A stretch of DNA of 64,000 nt from NCBI RefSeq assembly GCF_042676045.1, contig NZ_JBHTJV010000025.1, forward strand, positions 186,001 to 250,000, in the 5' to 3' direction. The position numbers and the translations under genes were made by a program. The notes under the pieces were generated by a model. The model ran no database searches. It had not been told where the DNA came from and saw only the letters and a program-made list of their open reading frames with translations. Below are positions 1 through 8,433 of the stretch, one piece after another (position 1 is the stretch's first letter; every line of letters starts with the position of its first letter). This stretch comes from Pseudahrensia aquimaris (lineage in GTDB: Bacteria; Pseudomonadota; Alphaproteobacteria; Rhizobiales; Rhizobiaceae).

Positions 1-1
1 G

Positions 2-1729
2 AAAGGCGAGAAGCACGACCGCTTCATCGGCCGTCCGGTTTCCATGCACGCCATGCGCGGAATCTCGGCTCATTCCAATGGTTTCCAGACCTGTCGCGCC
101 ATCCACGTTTTGCAGGTGCTGATCGGTTCCATCGATTGCCCCGGTGGGCATCGCTACAAGCCGTCTTACCCGAAGCCTTACACGGCGCATCCCAAGCCTC
201 ACGGTTTTGCCGCTGACAAGGCGAAGTCGGGGCCCATCCCCGGGCCGCATCTGGGCTATCCGCATGGGCCGGAAGATCTGTTGCTGGACGATGACGGCTC
301 GCCCGTGCGCATCGACAAGGCGTTCACTTGGGACGCGCCGCTCTCTGCCCACGGCATGATGCACATGGTCATCGCCAACGCCCATGCGGGCGATCCTTAC
401 AAGATCGACATGCTGTTCATGTATATGGCGAACATGGCGTGGAACTCATCGATGAACACGCGCGGCGTGATCGACATGCTGACCGACAAGGACGAGAACG
501 GCGAATATGTGATCCCGCGTCTCATCTATTCCGATGCATATTCGTCGGAAATGGTGGCTTACTCCGACCTCATCCTGCCCGATACGACCTATCTGGAACG
601 TCACGACTGTATCTCGTTGCTGGACCGCCCGATTTCTGAGCCGGAAGCGGTGTGCGATTCCATCCGCTGGCCTGTGGTGGAACCGGAGCGCGATGTGCGC
701 GGATTTCAGTCCGTTTTGCTCGATCTCGGCGCGCGGCTTGGGCTTAACGGCATGACGAACGAAGACGGAAGCGCGAAATATGCCGATTATGCCGACTACA
801 TGGTCAACCACGAGCGCAAGCCCGGCATTGGCCCGCTGGCCGGTTGGCGCGGCAAGAAGGGCGATAAGGCGGGGCGGGGCGAGCCAAACCCGAACCAGCT
901 TGAGGAGTACAAGAAGAACGGGTCGTTCTTCATGCATCACATTCCCGAGGAGGCACGGTTCTTCAAACACGCCAACAGGGCTTATCAGGATTTTGCTGTC
1001 GATATGGGTTTCTTCGATGCGCCCCAGCCGGTGACGTTCCAGCTTTATTCTGAAGTTCTGCAGAAGTTCCGTCTCGCTGGCGAAGGCCACGGCGAGCACC
1101 AGCCGCCGGAACGTCTGCGCGAACGGGTGGTGGAGACGTTCTCGCCGCTGCCGATCTGGTATGCCCCGTTTGAAGGCGCTGGTTTGGGCGACCGCACAGA
1201 CAAAGAGTTTCCCTATCATGCGCTAACGCAGCGCCCGATGGCGATGTATCACTCGTGGGGGTCGCAGAACGCCTGGTTGCGCCAGATCCACACGACCAAC
1301 CCGCTGTATATTCCCTCCGATCTGGCCCGCGCCAAGGGCCTAGAAGAGGGGGACTGGGCATGGGTGACGTCATGGCATGGCAAGATCAAGGTTCAGGTCG
1401 CGCCCATGGATGCGGTCAACGGCTCTACCATGTGGACGTGGAACGCCATCGGCAAACGCCGGGGCGCCTGGGCGCTCGATAAAGATGCGCCGGAAGCCAC
1501 CAAGGGCTTCCTGCTCAACCACCTTATTTCCGAGCTGCTGCCACCGAAAGGCGACGGGCACCGCTGGGCAAACTCCGACCCGATAACCGGGCAGGCGGCC
1601 TGGTATGACCTGCGGGTGAACATCGAGAAGGCAGATGCTGGCGAAGAAGTAAGCCTGCCGAAGGTTGAAGGACAACCGGAGCAAAAAACGCCGGATGAAC
1701 TTCGCTACGGATTGGAGTGGACGAAATGA
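2..1729 (+). CDS. soeA: Sulfite dehydrogenase (SoeA-type) molybdopterin subunit, 3' part only
   Basis: The reading frame is open from the first bases of the window, so the gene starts upstream and the N-terminal Fe-S and early molybdopterin domains are missing. The visible part ends at a TGA at 1727. It carries the middle and C-terminal molybdopterin oxidoreductase domains, including a dinucleotide-binding segment around HALTQRPMAMYHSWGSQNAW and GLEEGDWAWVTS. The subunit would oxidise sulfite to sulfate in the cytoplasm and pass electrons to SoeB. The assignment to the SoeABC group rests on the partners that follow, a four-cluster ferredoxin and a DmsC-like anchor. A polysulfide or DMSO reductase-like enzyme is the alternative. 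Confidence 0.75.
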   Translation, partial: KGEKHDRFIGRPVSMHAMRGISAHSNGFQTCRAIHVLQVLIGSIDCPGGHRYKPSYPKPYTAHPKPHGFAADKAKSGPIPGPHLGYPHGPEDLLLDDDGSPVRIDKAFTWDAPLSAHGMMHMVIANAHAGDPYKIDMLFMYMANMAWNSSMNTRGVIDMLTDKDENGEYVIPRLIYSDAYSSEMVAYSDLILPDTTYLERHDCISLLDRPISEPEAVCDSIRWPVVEPERDVRGFQSVLLDLGARLGLNGMTNEDGSAKYADYADYMVNHERKPGIGPLAGWRGKKGDKAGRGEPNPNQLEEYKKNGSFFMHHIPEEARFFKHANRAYQDFAVDMGFFDAPQPVTFQLYSEVLQKFRLAGEGHGEHQPPERLRERVVETFSPLPIWYAPFEGAGLGDRTDKEFPYHALTQRPMAMYHSWGSQNAWLRQIHTTNPLYIPSDLARAKGLEEGDWAWVTSWHGKIKVQVAPMDAVNGSTMWTWNAIGKRRGAWALDKDAPEATKGFLLNHLISELLPPKGDGHRWANSDPITGQAAWYDLRVNIEKADAGEEVSLPKVEGQPEQKTPDELRYGLEWTK

Positions 1730-1756
1730 TGAGAATTCTAGCAGTCGCAACCTCTT

Positions 1757-1885
1757 CCTTGAGGGGAGGTCGGAGAGCGAAGCGATCCGGGTGGGGGACG
1801 GAATGCCCATCTCATTCTCGAAACCTTGCTGTTTTTTCCTTTGCCCCCACCCCAATCGGCTGCGCCTCTTGGGCCTCCCCTCAAG
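1757..1885. repeat. Large imperfect palindromic intergenic element between soeA and soeB
   Basis: A G-rich arm at 1757-1797, beginning CCTTGAGGGGAGG and ending GGGTGGGGG, is matched by its near reverse complement at about 1843-1885, which begins CCCCCACCCC and ends CCTCCCCTCAAGG. Together they form a long hairpin with a loop of about 45 bases. The right arm runs almost into the soeB ribosome-binding site. The shape and G/C tract ends resemble the palindromic intergenic repeats common in Hyphomicrobiales genomes; copy number cannot be judged from this window. Confidence 0.75.
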
Positions 1886-1898
1886 GGGGAGGCAAAGC

Positions 1899-2687
1899 AT
1901 GACCCTGCTTCCCGCTTCAACTGACAAGAAACTTGGTCTCGTTATCGACCTTGATACCTGCGTTGGCTGTCACGCTTGCGTTGTGTCGTGCAAAGAGTGG
2001 AACACGAGCGGCTACGGTGCGCCGTTATCGGATCAGGATCCGTATGGCGCGAACCCGTCCGGCGCGTGGCTGAACCGCATTCACTCGTTTGAGGTGAAAC
2101 CCGACGCGGACGTGATCGGCATTGCGGGCGAAGCGCGGGTCGTTCATTTCCCGAAATCCTGCCTGCATTGCGAAGATGCGCCTTGCGTGACCGTTTGCCC
2201 AACAGGCGCATCTTACAAGCGCAGCGAAGACGGCATTGTGCTTGTGGACGAAGACATGTGCATCGGCTGCGGCCTGTGCGCGTGGGCCTGTGCCTATGGC
2301 GCGCGCGAAATGGACCTTGCCGAAGGCGTGATGAAGAAATGCACGCTGTGCGTTGACCGCATCTACAACGAAGAACTTGAAGAGATCGACCGCCAACCGG
2401 CCTGTGTCCGCACATGCCCGGCCGGTGCTCGCCATTTCGGCGATTTGGCTGATCCTGAATCGGAAGTTTCGAAACTGGTCGCCGAACGCGGCGGGTTTGA
2501 TCTGATGCCGGAACAAGGCAACAAGCCGGTCAACAAATACCTGCCGCCGCGCGAGCGCACTGATTTGGGCGCGAACACAGCGCCCATTGCCATCGATGAC
2601 GGGGGTATTTCCGCCGATGGCCTGCTGGGCTGGATTGACAAGGCGCTGACCGCGCTCGATGGCAAAAAGTCGAAGGGGGCGCGCTAA
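1899..2687 (+). CDS. soeB: Sulfite dehydrogenase iron-sulfur subunit (four 4Fe-4S clusters)
   Basis: A 262-residue DmsB/NrfC/SoeB-type ferredoxin subunit that carries electrons from SoeA to the membrane anchor. Four cysteine groups are visible: CVGCHACVVSCKEW, CLHCEDAPCVTVCP, CIGCGLCAWACAYG, and CTLCVDR with a later CVRTCP. The frame is open further upstream through the palindromic element, but the ATG at 1899 has a clear GGGGGAGG just before it and gives the normal family N-terminus (KLGLVIDLDTCVGC). The stop overlaps the soeC start as TAATG. Confidence 0.88.
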   Translation: MTLLPASTDKKLGLVIDLDTCVGCHACVVSCKEWNTSGYGAPLSDQDPYGANPSGAWLNRIHSFEVKPDADVIGIAGEARVVHFPKSCLHCEDAPCVTVCPTGASYKRSEDGIVLVDEDMCIGCGLCAWACAYGAREMDLAEGVMKKCTLCVDRIYNEELEEIDRQPACVRTCPAGARHFGDLADPESEVSKLVAERGGFDLMPEQGNKPVNKYLPPRERTDLGANTAPIAIDDGGISADGLLGWIDKALTALDGKKSKGAR

Positions 2688-3628
2688 TGCATCCGGCACT
2701 TTCCGTTATTTTCTTCACAACGATTTCAGGCGCAGGCTACGGCTTGGCGTTTCTGCTGGCGCTGGGTTTGGGTGATCCATCTGCAACGTCGACAAAGCTT
2801 GCCTGGTTCGTGGCGCTGGCGATGATCGCGCTCGGGCTTGCATTCTCGACGCTTCATCTTGGCAATCCGCAGAGGGCATGGCGTGCCTTTTCCCAGTGGC
2901 GTTCCAGCTGGCTATCGCGCGAAGGCTGTATGGCGATCATCACATTCGTGCCGCTGGTTGCTCTGGCGGCGATGAGCCTGTTTGGTGACTCGTATTCGCT
3001 GATCCTGGGCCTGATAGCGGCTGCTTGTTGTGCGTTCACCGTGTATTGCACGGCTATGATCTACGCCTCGCTGCGCACGGTGGCGACGTGGCACACGCCT
3101 TTGACCGCTGCCTGTTATCTGGCATTTTCCTTGTCGCTGGGGCTGTTGATTTATCTCGGATTTTTCACGGGCACCAGCGGCGGAAACAGTGGTTTGACGC
3201 TGGCTGCTATCATCGCGTTGTTTTGCGCCTGGGCGGTTAAATACTTCTGGGCTCGCCGTGCTGGTGATATCGGCTATGGCGAATCCACAATGGAAAGCGC
3301 CACCGGGCTTGGCCACATCGGCAAGGTGAAACTGCTGGAGCGGCCCCATTCCATGGGCAATTATCTGACTAATGAAATGGGCTTTCGCATCGCACGCAAG
3401 CACAATGAAATGCTGTGGAAAATCACAGTGTTGATCGGTCTGTTTTTGCCTGCCGTCTTGCTGGCATTCGCTCTTGCTCTGCCTGGTGCGAGCGTGGTGT
3501 TCGCAGCTCTTGCCGCCCAGTGCCACCTCGCAGGCGTGTTTGTTGAGCGTTGGTTGTTTTTCGCCAACGCCAAGCACGCAGTTGGCCTTTACTACGGTGG
3601 CGAAGACGGTTTGGCGCCTGCTGAATAG
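2687..3628 (+). CDS. soeC: Sulfite dehydrogenase membrane anchor, DmsC family
   Basis: A 313-residue, strongly hydrophobic protein with about eight predicted membrane helices, such as FLLALGLGDPS and LLIYLGFFTGT. The segment ARKHNEMLWKIT and the overall layout match the DMSO reductase anchor (DmsC) family. It should hold SoeAB at the cytoplasmic face and deliver electrons to the quinone pool. Its ATG overlaps the soeB stop, so translation is coupled. The end lies three bases from the end of the opposing ManC-like gene. Confidence 0.85.
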   Translation: MHPALSVIFFTTISGAGYGLAFLLALGLGDPSATSTKLAWFVALAMIALGLAFSTLHLGNPQRAWRAFSQWRSSWLSREGCMAIITFVPLVALAAMSLFGDSYSLILGLIAAACCAFTVYCTAMIYASLRTVATWHTPLTAACYLAFSLSLGLLIYLGFFTGTSGGNSGLTLAAIIALFCAWAVKYFWARRAGDIGYGESTMESATGLGHIGKVKLLERPHSMGNYLTNEMGFRIARKHNEMLWKITVLIGLFLPAVLLAFALALPGASVVFAALAAQCHLAGVFVERWLFFANAKHAVGLYYGGEDGLAPAE

Positions 3629-3631
3629 GCA

Positions 3632-5011
3632 TTAGGCCAGCTTCAGCTTCGCTTTTGGCAAATCAACCGTGCGGATATGATCGCTCGTGTTGAGGAAGTC
3701 GCCATGCCGCATTTCCAAAACGATCAGCTGTTTGGTTCCTGTATTGTGAAGGCCGTGCAGCGCTTGTTTTGGAACGGTGATCGCCTTGCCGGGCTTCAAA
3801 TCGTGCCAAATGCCATCAATGCATGCCCGGCCTGTGCCCTGCGCGACTGTCCAGTTTTCGGTTCTGTGGTTGTGAAAATGCTCTGGCATAGTCTGTTGCG
3901 GCTCAATCACGATACGCACTACCTCAAAAGACAAATTTCGCTCCACGCGCTCAATCCTACCCCAAGGCATGCTTTGCGCGATATGGGTGTGGAGTTGCGC
4001 CATGTTGGTGCTCTTCAAGGCTTCCGTCGCTCGTTGGGCGGCGCGGGAAGATTTTTTGGGTCGGACCAGAGCCGCGTCCTGAGAGGCAATGATTTCGAGG
4101 TCTTCGCAGTCTTGTAAAACAAAAAGTCGGTTGCCCATTTCCACGACGCGGGTGTTGTCGCGTTTAATGATTTGTTCGTGGGGTGGCGTGGCGATGCCGA
4201 GGTCCATAGGGCGCAGATAGAGATGGTCTGTTGTGCGTGGCAGGGCATCGTCCAGCGACGTTTCCGGCAGTGCCGACCAGACGTTGATTTGCGGCCAGAT
4301 CACGCCGTGCGCCTGCGGACTTGCTTCTAGCGCCATTGCGCAGGCATCGACAATCGTGCGGTCAGCTATGGCTAGAGCCTGCAACGCGATGCGCGGCGTG
4401 GTGTAGATGACCCCATTGCGTTCCAACGTTTTGAGATGATCAGGAACCCTAAAACCCGTGGCCTCAAAGAGATGATTGGTGCCCTTTTTTGCCCCGACCT
4501 GCAGATCAAGCGGCATGTCAAAGCCATTTCCTCGCAGCGGTTGTACGCCAATGATCATTCGATTTCTGGCCAAGCGGGCGTCTCGCATCTGGCCTGTTAG
4601 GTGGTCGAAGCCTTGTTCGTTCACTGGCGGGCGATGCGCTTCGATCACTGTCATTAGTGCGGTTCTGTCGTATCTGGCCGCAAACAGAGATGCGATTGCG
4701 AGAGATGCCATATCGCCACGCCAAACCGGCTCAACAATCAGGTGGGGCGGGCGCTCGAAGTCAAGTTCCTCCATCTGTTCGCGTGCGGTTGAGAGATTTG
4801 CTGCGTTCACGGTGACCACGGGCCGTGCAGCGAGCGACAGCTTTCGGACACGATTGAGCGCCGTTTGAAAGCTACTGAGGCCGGTTTCGCTGCGCACAAA
4901 CTGCACTGGCATGTGGGTGCGTGAAAGCGGCCACAGGTGGAGATTGGGTGATGAGGCCAACACCACGCCGAGAGGGCGGGCGAGTGGATTGGAGTTTGGT
5001 ATCTGGGTCAT
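3632..5011 (-). CDS. ManC-like protein with degenerate mannose-1-P guanylyltransferase loop and a type II PMI cupin
   Basis: A 459-residue protein with the length and layout of bifunctional mannose-1-phosphate guanylyltransferase/mannose-6-phosphate isomerase. The C-terminal cupin is well preserved, from about residue 350: WGRIERVERN, then the metal-binding stretch PEHFHNHRTENWTV, then KPGKAITVPKQALHG. The N-terminal domain begins VVLASSPNLHLWPLSRTHMPVQF, where active family members read GGxGTRLWPxSR followed by PKQF. The glycine/threonine/arginine triphosphate loop is therefore lost while WPLSR remains. The isomerase half may work; the transferase half is doubtful. No polysaccharide operon is nearby. 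Confidence 0.65.
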   Translation of the reverse strand: MTQIPNSNPLARPLGVVLASSPNLHLWPLSRTHMPVQFVRSETGLSSFQTALNRVRKLSLAARPVVTVNAANLSTAREQMEELDFERPPHLIVEPVWRGDMASLAIASLFAARYDRTALMTVIEAHRPPVNEQGFDHLTGQMRDARLARNRMIIGVQPLRGNGFDMPLDLQVGAKKGTNHLFEATGFRVPDHLKTLERNGVIYTTPRIALQALAIADRTIVDACAMALEASPQAHGVIWPQINVWSALPETSLDDALPRTTDHLYLRPMDLGIATPPHEQIIKRDNTRVVEMGNRLFVLQDCEDLEIIASQDAALVRPKKSSRAAQRATEALKSTNMAQLHTHIAQSMPWGRIERVERNLSFEVVRIVIEPQQTMPEHFHNHRTENWTVAQGTGRACIDGIWHDLKPGKAITVPKQALHGLHNTGTKQLIVLEMRHGDFLNTSDHIRTVDLPKAKLKLA

Positions 5012-5107
5012 GCTTAAACCGAAACGAGTGGCGTGTTGCGGTCACCTAAGCAGAGAAATATTACCAAGGGTTGTATAAATAGAAAATGCAACCACATTTT
5101 CGACCGT

Positions 5108-6070
5108 TCAGCGACGCCATTTGGCGGCTTCTTCGCCTTTGATCTTCCATCGGTCGTGCAACCAGAGCCATTGCGCAGGGTTTTCGCGAACCCACCCCTC
5201 GATGACATTGTTGATCATTTTCGTTGTGCCGATGATGTCCAGCGAACCATCCTCTCGTTTGGGTGGGTCGATCGGGTTTTGCAACTCGATGCGGAAACGC
5301 CCCTGGGGCAAGCGCACGCAGCGGGCGGGATAAATGTCGCAATCGTATTGGCGTGCAAGTTTTGCCGCGATTGGGTTTGCGGTCGCCTTGCGCCCAAGAA
5401 ATTCGATGTGTGGCCCGCGCGTGAAGGCTTGGTCGGCGAGAAGACCAACGGCATCGCCGCGCTCTAAGACATCGGCCAGCGCCCATGCTGCACCAGCGCG
5501 GGAGGGGACTAGATAACCTTTGGCGGTTTGGCGGGCTTTCAACACACGCTTGGCGAGGTAAGGGTTGTTTGGCGGACGGAAGAGGGCGGTTACGGACAGA
5601 TCGTAGGTGGATGCGGCGACGGGCAGAATTTCCCAATTCCCCGTGTGGGCCGTGAAAATGATCACAGGTTTGCCGCCTTCGCGCACTTTCAGAAAGTTTT
5701 CGAGACCGGCGATTTCGACACGTCCTTTGTCAGGATTGTCATGGTCGTAGTCGAACAGATCGTCGAGAAATACGTACTCTGCCATTGTGCGGGCGACATA
5801 GCCCCACATCTCTTTCGTCAGTGCGGCGATTTCTTCGGGGGATTTTTCTGGAAAGGCGGCAGCCATATTTTCACGCGCCATGCGCGTGCGCGGTAAAATT
5901 GGCGCAAGCAGCCGTCCGGCCCGTTCGGCCATGTCCGTTGACTTTTCAGGTGGCAGTTTTTTCACCAGATGGATGAACAGGCCAACCAGTTTAGCAACCG
6001 TCCAGTCCCACGCTGATTTCAGCTTCAGCGCGATGCGCTCAACGGCAGGATTGCGGATAAGGCGGGCCAT
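5108..6070 (-). CDS. lpxXL: Lipid A very-long-chain acyltransferase LpxXL
   Basis: A 320-residue member of the LpxL/HtrB/MsbB acyltransferase family. The catalytic HxxxxE motif is visible as HTGNWE within IIFTAHTGNWEILP, followed by LFRPPNNPYLAK. In rhizobia LpxXL transfers the 27-hydroxyoctacosanoyl chain from AcpXL to lipid A. It is the last gene of the six-gene acpXL operon. I chose the ATG at 6070, ten bases after the adh2XL stop, over an ATG at 6109 that would lie inside adh2XL. No strong Shine-Dalgarno site is seen, so translational coupling is likely. Confidence 0.85.
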   Translation of the reverse strand: MARLIRNPAVERIALKLKSAWDWTVAKLVGLFIHLVKKLPPEKSTDMAERAGRLLAPILPRTRMARENMAAAFPEKSPEEIAALTKEMWGYVARTMAEYVFLDDLFDYDHDNPDKGRVEIAGLENFLKVREGGKPVIIFTAHTGNWEILPVAASTYDLSVTALFRPPNNPYLAKRVLKARQTAKGYLVPSRAGAAWALADVLERGDAVGLLADQAFTRGPHIEFLGRKATANPIAAKLARQYDCDIYPARCVRLPQGRFRIELQNPIDPPKREDGSLDIIGTTKMINNVIEGWVRENPAQWLWLHDRWKIKGEEAAKWRR

Positions 6071-6080
6071 AAGATTCGGC

Positions 6081-7109
6081 TCACGCCATCCGCATGATGA
6101 TTTTGCCAAAGACCTTCCGGCTTTCCATGCGCTCCAGCGCCGTGCTCAAATCGCCAAACTCAACTTCGGTGTCGATGACGGGATGGACGATGCCACTTGC
6201 AAATTTATCCATCGATGAAATCATATTTGCCTTGTTGCAACCAAAAGAGCCGATGATGCGGTATTGGCGTTGAAACAGCATCATGAGGTTGGTTTCGGCC
6301 GATACGCCGCTCGTCGAACCACACGTTACGAGACGGCCACCACGCTTCATGCACAGCATGGAACCGGCCCAAGTGTCTTTTCCTACATGCTCGAAAACAA
6401 CATCGACACCTTGTTTTTTCGTCAACTTCCGCACTTTGCCTTCAAAGCGATCTTCTCGGTAGTTGATAACGTGGTCGGCGCCGAGCTCTCTGCAAGGCTC
6501 AATCTTTTCATCGCTGCCAACGGTGGCGATGACGGTGCAGCCAACTTTTTTGGCAAGCTGAATGGCTGCTGTCCCAATGCCGGAACCTCCAGCATGGATT
6601 AGAACAGTTTCTCCTGATTGCAGCAGCGCATTGTCGAACAACATGTGCTCTGACGTGCCGAATGTAATGGGTGCAAGCGCCGCGCCCACTTCATCGCAGC
6701 CGGGTGGGGCGGGGACGAGTTGGCGGGCGGGCAGGTTGACCAATTCACTGGCAAAGCCATCGAGGTGAAAGCCGTGAACGCCGGCAACGTGGTCGCAATG
6801 GTTGTCGCGCCCCGCGCGACAGTCTGCACAAGTTCCGCAAACGCGGGCACCGAAGATCGAGACCAACTGACCGGGAACGAAATCGCTCACCCCTTCACCA
6901 AGGCTTACGACTTCAGCGGAGGCTTCCGCGCCCACCGTGAGCGGTAATTTGCGTTGAGCAAACGCCATGCCGCGCCAGCCCCAAACGTCGAGATGGTTGA
7001 GTGCCACAACTTTGATGCGCACTTGCACTTCGCCGGTCGCGGGCGGCGGCGGAGCGTCCACCTCGGTGATGGCGACTTCACGGTCGGAAATTAGCTGCAA
7101 CGCGCGCAT
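6081..7109 (-). CDS. adh2XL: Zinc-type alcohol dehydrogenase of the VLCFA lipid A operon
   Basis: A 342-residue medium-chain dehydrogenase/reductase. The structural zinc cysteines are seen in CGTCADCRAGRDNHC and the Rossmann motif in AGGSGIGTAAIQLAKK. In the rhizobial acpXL cluster this gene is thought to act in making or hydroxylating the C28 acyl chain, though its exact step is not settled. The open frame extends 65 codons further upstream into fabF1XL, but that extension is unlike the family; the ATG at 7109 starts the normal MRALQL N-terminus. Confidence 0.82.
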   Translation of the reverse strand: MRALQLISDREVAITEVDAPPPPATGEVQVRIKVVALNHLDVWGWRGMAFAQRKLPLTVGAEASAEVVSLGEGVSDFVPGQLVSIFGARVCGTCADCRAGRDNHCDHVAGVHGFHLDGFASELVNLPARQLVPAPPGCDEVGAALAPITFGTSEHMLFDNALLQSGETVLIHAGGSGIGTAAIQLAKKVGCTVIATVGSDEKIEPCRELGADHVINYREDRFEGKVRKLTKKQGVDVVFEHVGKDTWAGSMLCMKRGGRLVTCGSTSGVSAETNLMMLFQRQYRIIGSFGCNKANMISSMDKFASGIVHPVIDTEVEFGDLSTALERMESRKVFGKIIMRMA

Positions 7110-7143
7110 GGTAAGCTCGGAACTTGTGGAAGAACGCCGCCTT

Positions 7144-8430
7144 TTAGCCGATACCGTCGGCAAAAACCAGACAGGCGTTTTGTCCGCCGAAGCCGAAGGA
7201 ATTCGACAGCACCGTGCGCACTTTTTGCGCCCTTGCTTTTTCTGGCACCACGTCCAGCGGGATGTCTGGATCAGGGGTGTCGTAGTTGATTGTTGGCGGC
7301 ACAACGCCGTTGCGTAGTGTCAAAACCGAGAACACAGCCTCGATGGCTCCAGCTGCGGTTAGCGTGTGTCCGATCATGCTCTTGTTGGATGAAACGGGAA
7401 TTTGGTGAATTCGATCACCGAAGACTTCGTGCAGCGAATTGTATTCCATGCGGTCGTTTTCAGGTGTCGATGTGCCGTGGGCGTTTACATAATCGATGTC
7501 GTCGATTCCCAGTCCTGCGTCTTCCAGCGAGCAACGCATTGCGGCGATCACGGGTGCGCCATCTGGCGAAGACCGGGTGCGGTGGAAGTGGTCGGCTTTC
7601 TCGCCTGCGCCCTTCACGACCGCCAAGACTTCGGCACCACGCTTTTCTGCGCTAGCGAGGCTTTCCAGAACCAACGCTCCTGCGCCTTCGGCCATGACGA
7701 AACCGTCGCGGTCTTTCGAGAAGGGCTTGGCGGCTTTTATAGGATTGTCGTTTTGGGTGGAAAGGGCAGACAGCAAAGAGAACCGGATAAGCGCTTCGAT
7801 CGTCACGGAACCGTCTGTCCCGATGCAAAGTGCGGCATCGGTTTCTCCGCGTCGTATGGCTTCCACGCCAAGCTGAATAGCTGTTGCACCAGATGCACAA
7901 GCCGTGGAAAGCGAAATCGGCAAACCGCGCGTGCCAAATTCCTCGCTTAACAAATCTGCGGTGCGGTTGAACTGGATAAGCTGATGCAGATCGTGGTGGG
8001 GTCTCGCACGTGCCGCTTCCAGCATGCGTGGATAGCCCTGCTGGTCGGAGTTGATCTCCCCATCCACTGACATCTTGTGTTGCCATTCCATTTCAACAGG
8101 CGGGGCTGCGAGGAAGAGCGGTCCGGGGAATTCGCCATTGCCAAGACCGGCTTCACCCAAGGCCTCGCTGCCGGCCGATTGGGCCAGTGCGAATGACAAG
8201 GCCGGCGCTGACATGGGGGTGTCGAGCTCCATGAAGTCGACTGTTCCCGCGATTTTGGTGCGCAGATCGTCGGTCTTGAAGCGGTTGATTGCATGGATGC
8301 CGGATATGCCCGAGGTGAGCTTTTTCCAGTTTTCTTCCTTGCCCTTGCCAAGTGAGGAGACAACGCCGACGCCCGTAACAACCACAACAGGGCGGCCAAG
8401 ATGGTCAGCGTGATTTTTGGAATCGGACAT
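7144..8430 (-). CDS. fabF1XL: Beta-ketoacyl-ACP synthase, catalytic partner (FabF1XL)
   Basis: A 428-residue KAS II-type condensing enzyme for elongation of the very-long-chain acyl group on AcpXL. The Cys-His-His triad is intact: Cys in SLSTACASGATA, His in NAHGTSTPEND, and Lys/His in SNKSMIGHTLTAAGA. It starts three bases after the end of fabF2XL, its non-catalytic paralogue, which suggests a heterodimer. Confidence 0.88.
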   Translation of the reverse strand: MSDSKNHADHLGRPVVVVTGVGVVSSLGKGKEENWKKLTSGISGIHAINRFKTDDLRTKIAGTVDFMELDTPMSAPALSFALAQSAGSEALGEAGLGNGEFPGPLFLAAPPVEMEWQHKMSVDGEINSDQQGYPRMLEAARARPHHDLHQLIQFNRTADLLSEEFGTRGLPISLSTACASGATAIQLGVEAIRRGETDAALCIGTDGSVTIEALIRFSLLSALSTQNDNPIKAAKPFSKDRDGFVMAEGAGALVLESLASAEKRGAEVLAVVKGAGEKADHFHRTRSSPDGAPVIAAMRCSLEDAGLGIDDIDYVNAHGTSTPENDRMEYNSLHEVFGDRIHQIPVSSNKSMIGHTLTAAGAIEAVFSVLTLRNGVVPPTINYDTPDPDIPLDVVPEKARAQKVRTVLSNSFGFGGQNACLVFADGIG

Positions 8431-8433
8431 GAT

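Noticed and set aside
446..1219. Long minus-strand open frame opposite soeA (257 codons).
   Set aside because: It is a shadow of the coding strand, with an Arg/His-rich translation resembling no family; soeA has clear homology.
1665..1898. N-terminal extension of soeB through the palindromic element.
   Set aside because: It overlaps soeA, has repeat-derived sequence and lacks family similarity; the ATG at 1899 has a strong ribosome-binding site.
2025..2699. 224-codon minus-strand frame opposite soeB.
   Set aside because: Antisense shadow of a conserved ferredoxin gene; no domain recognisable.
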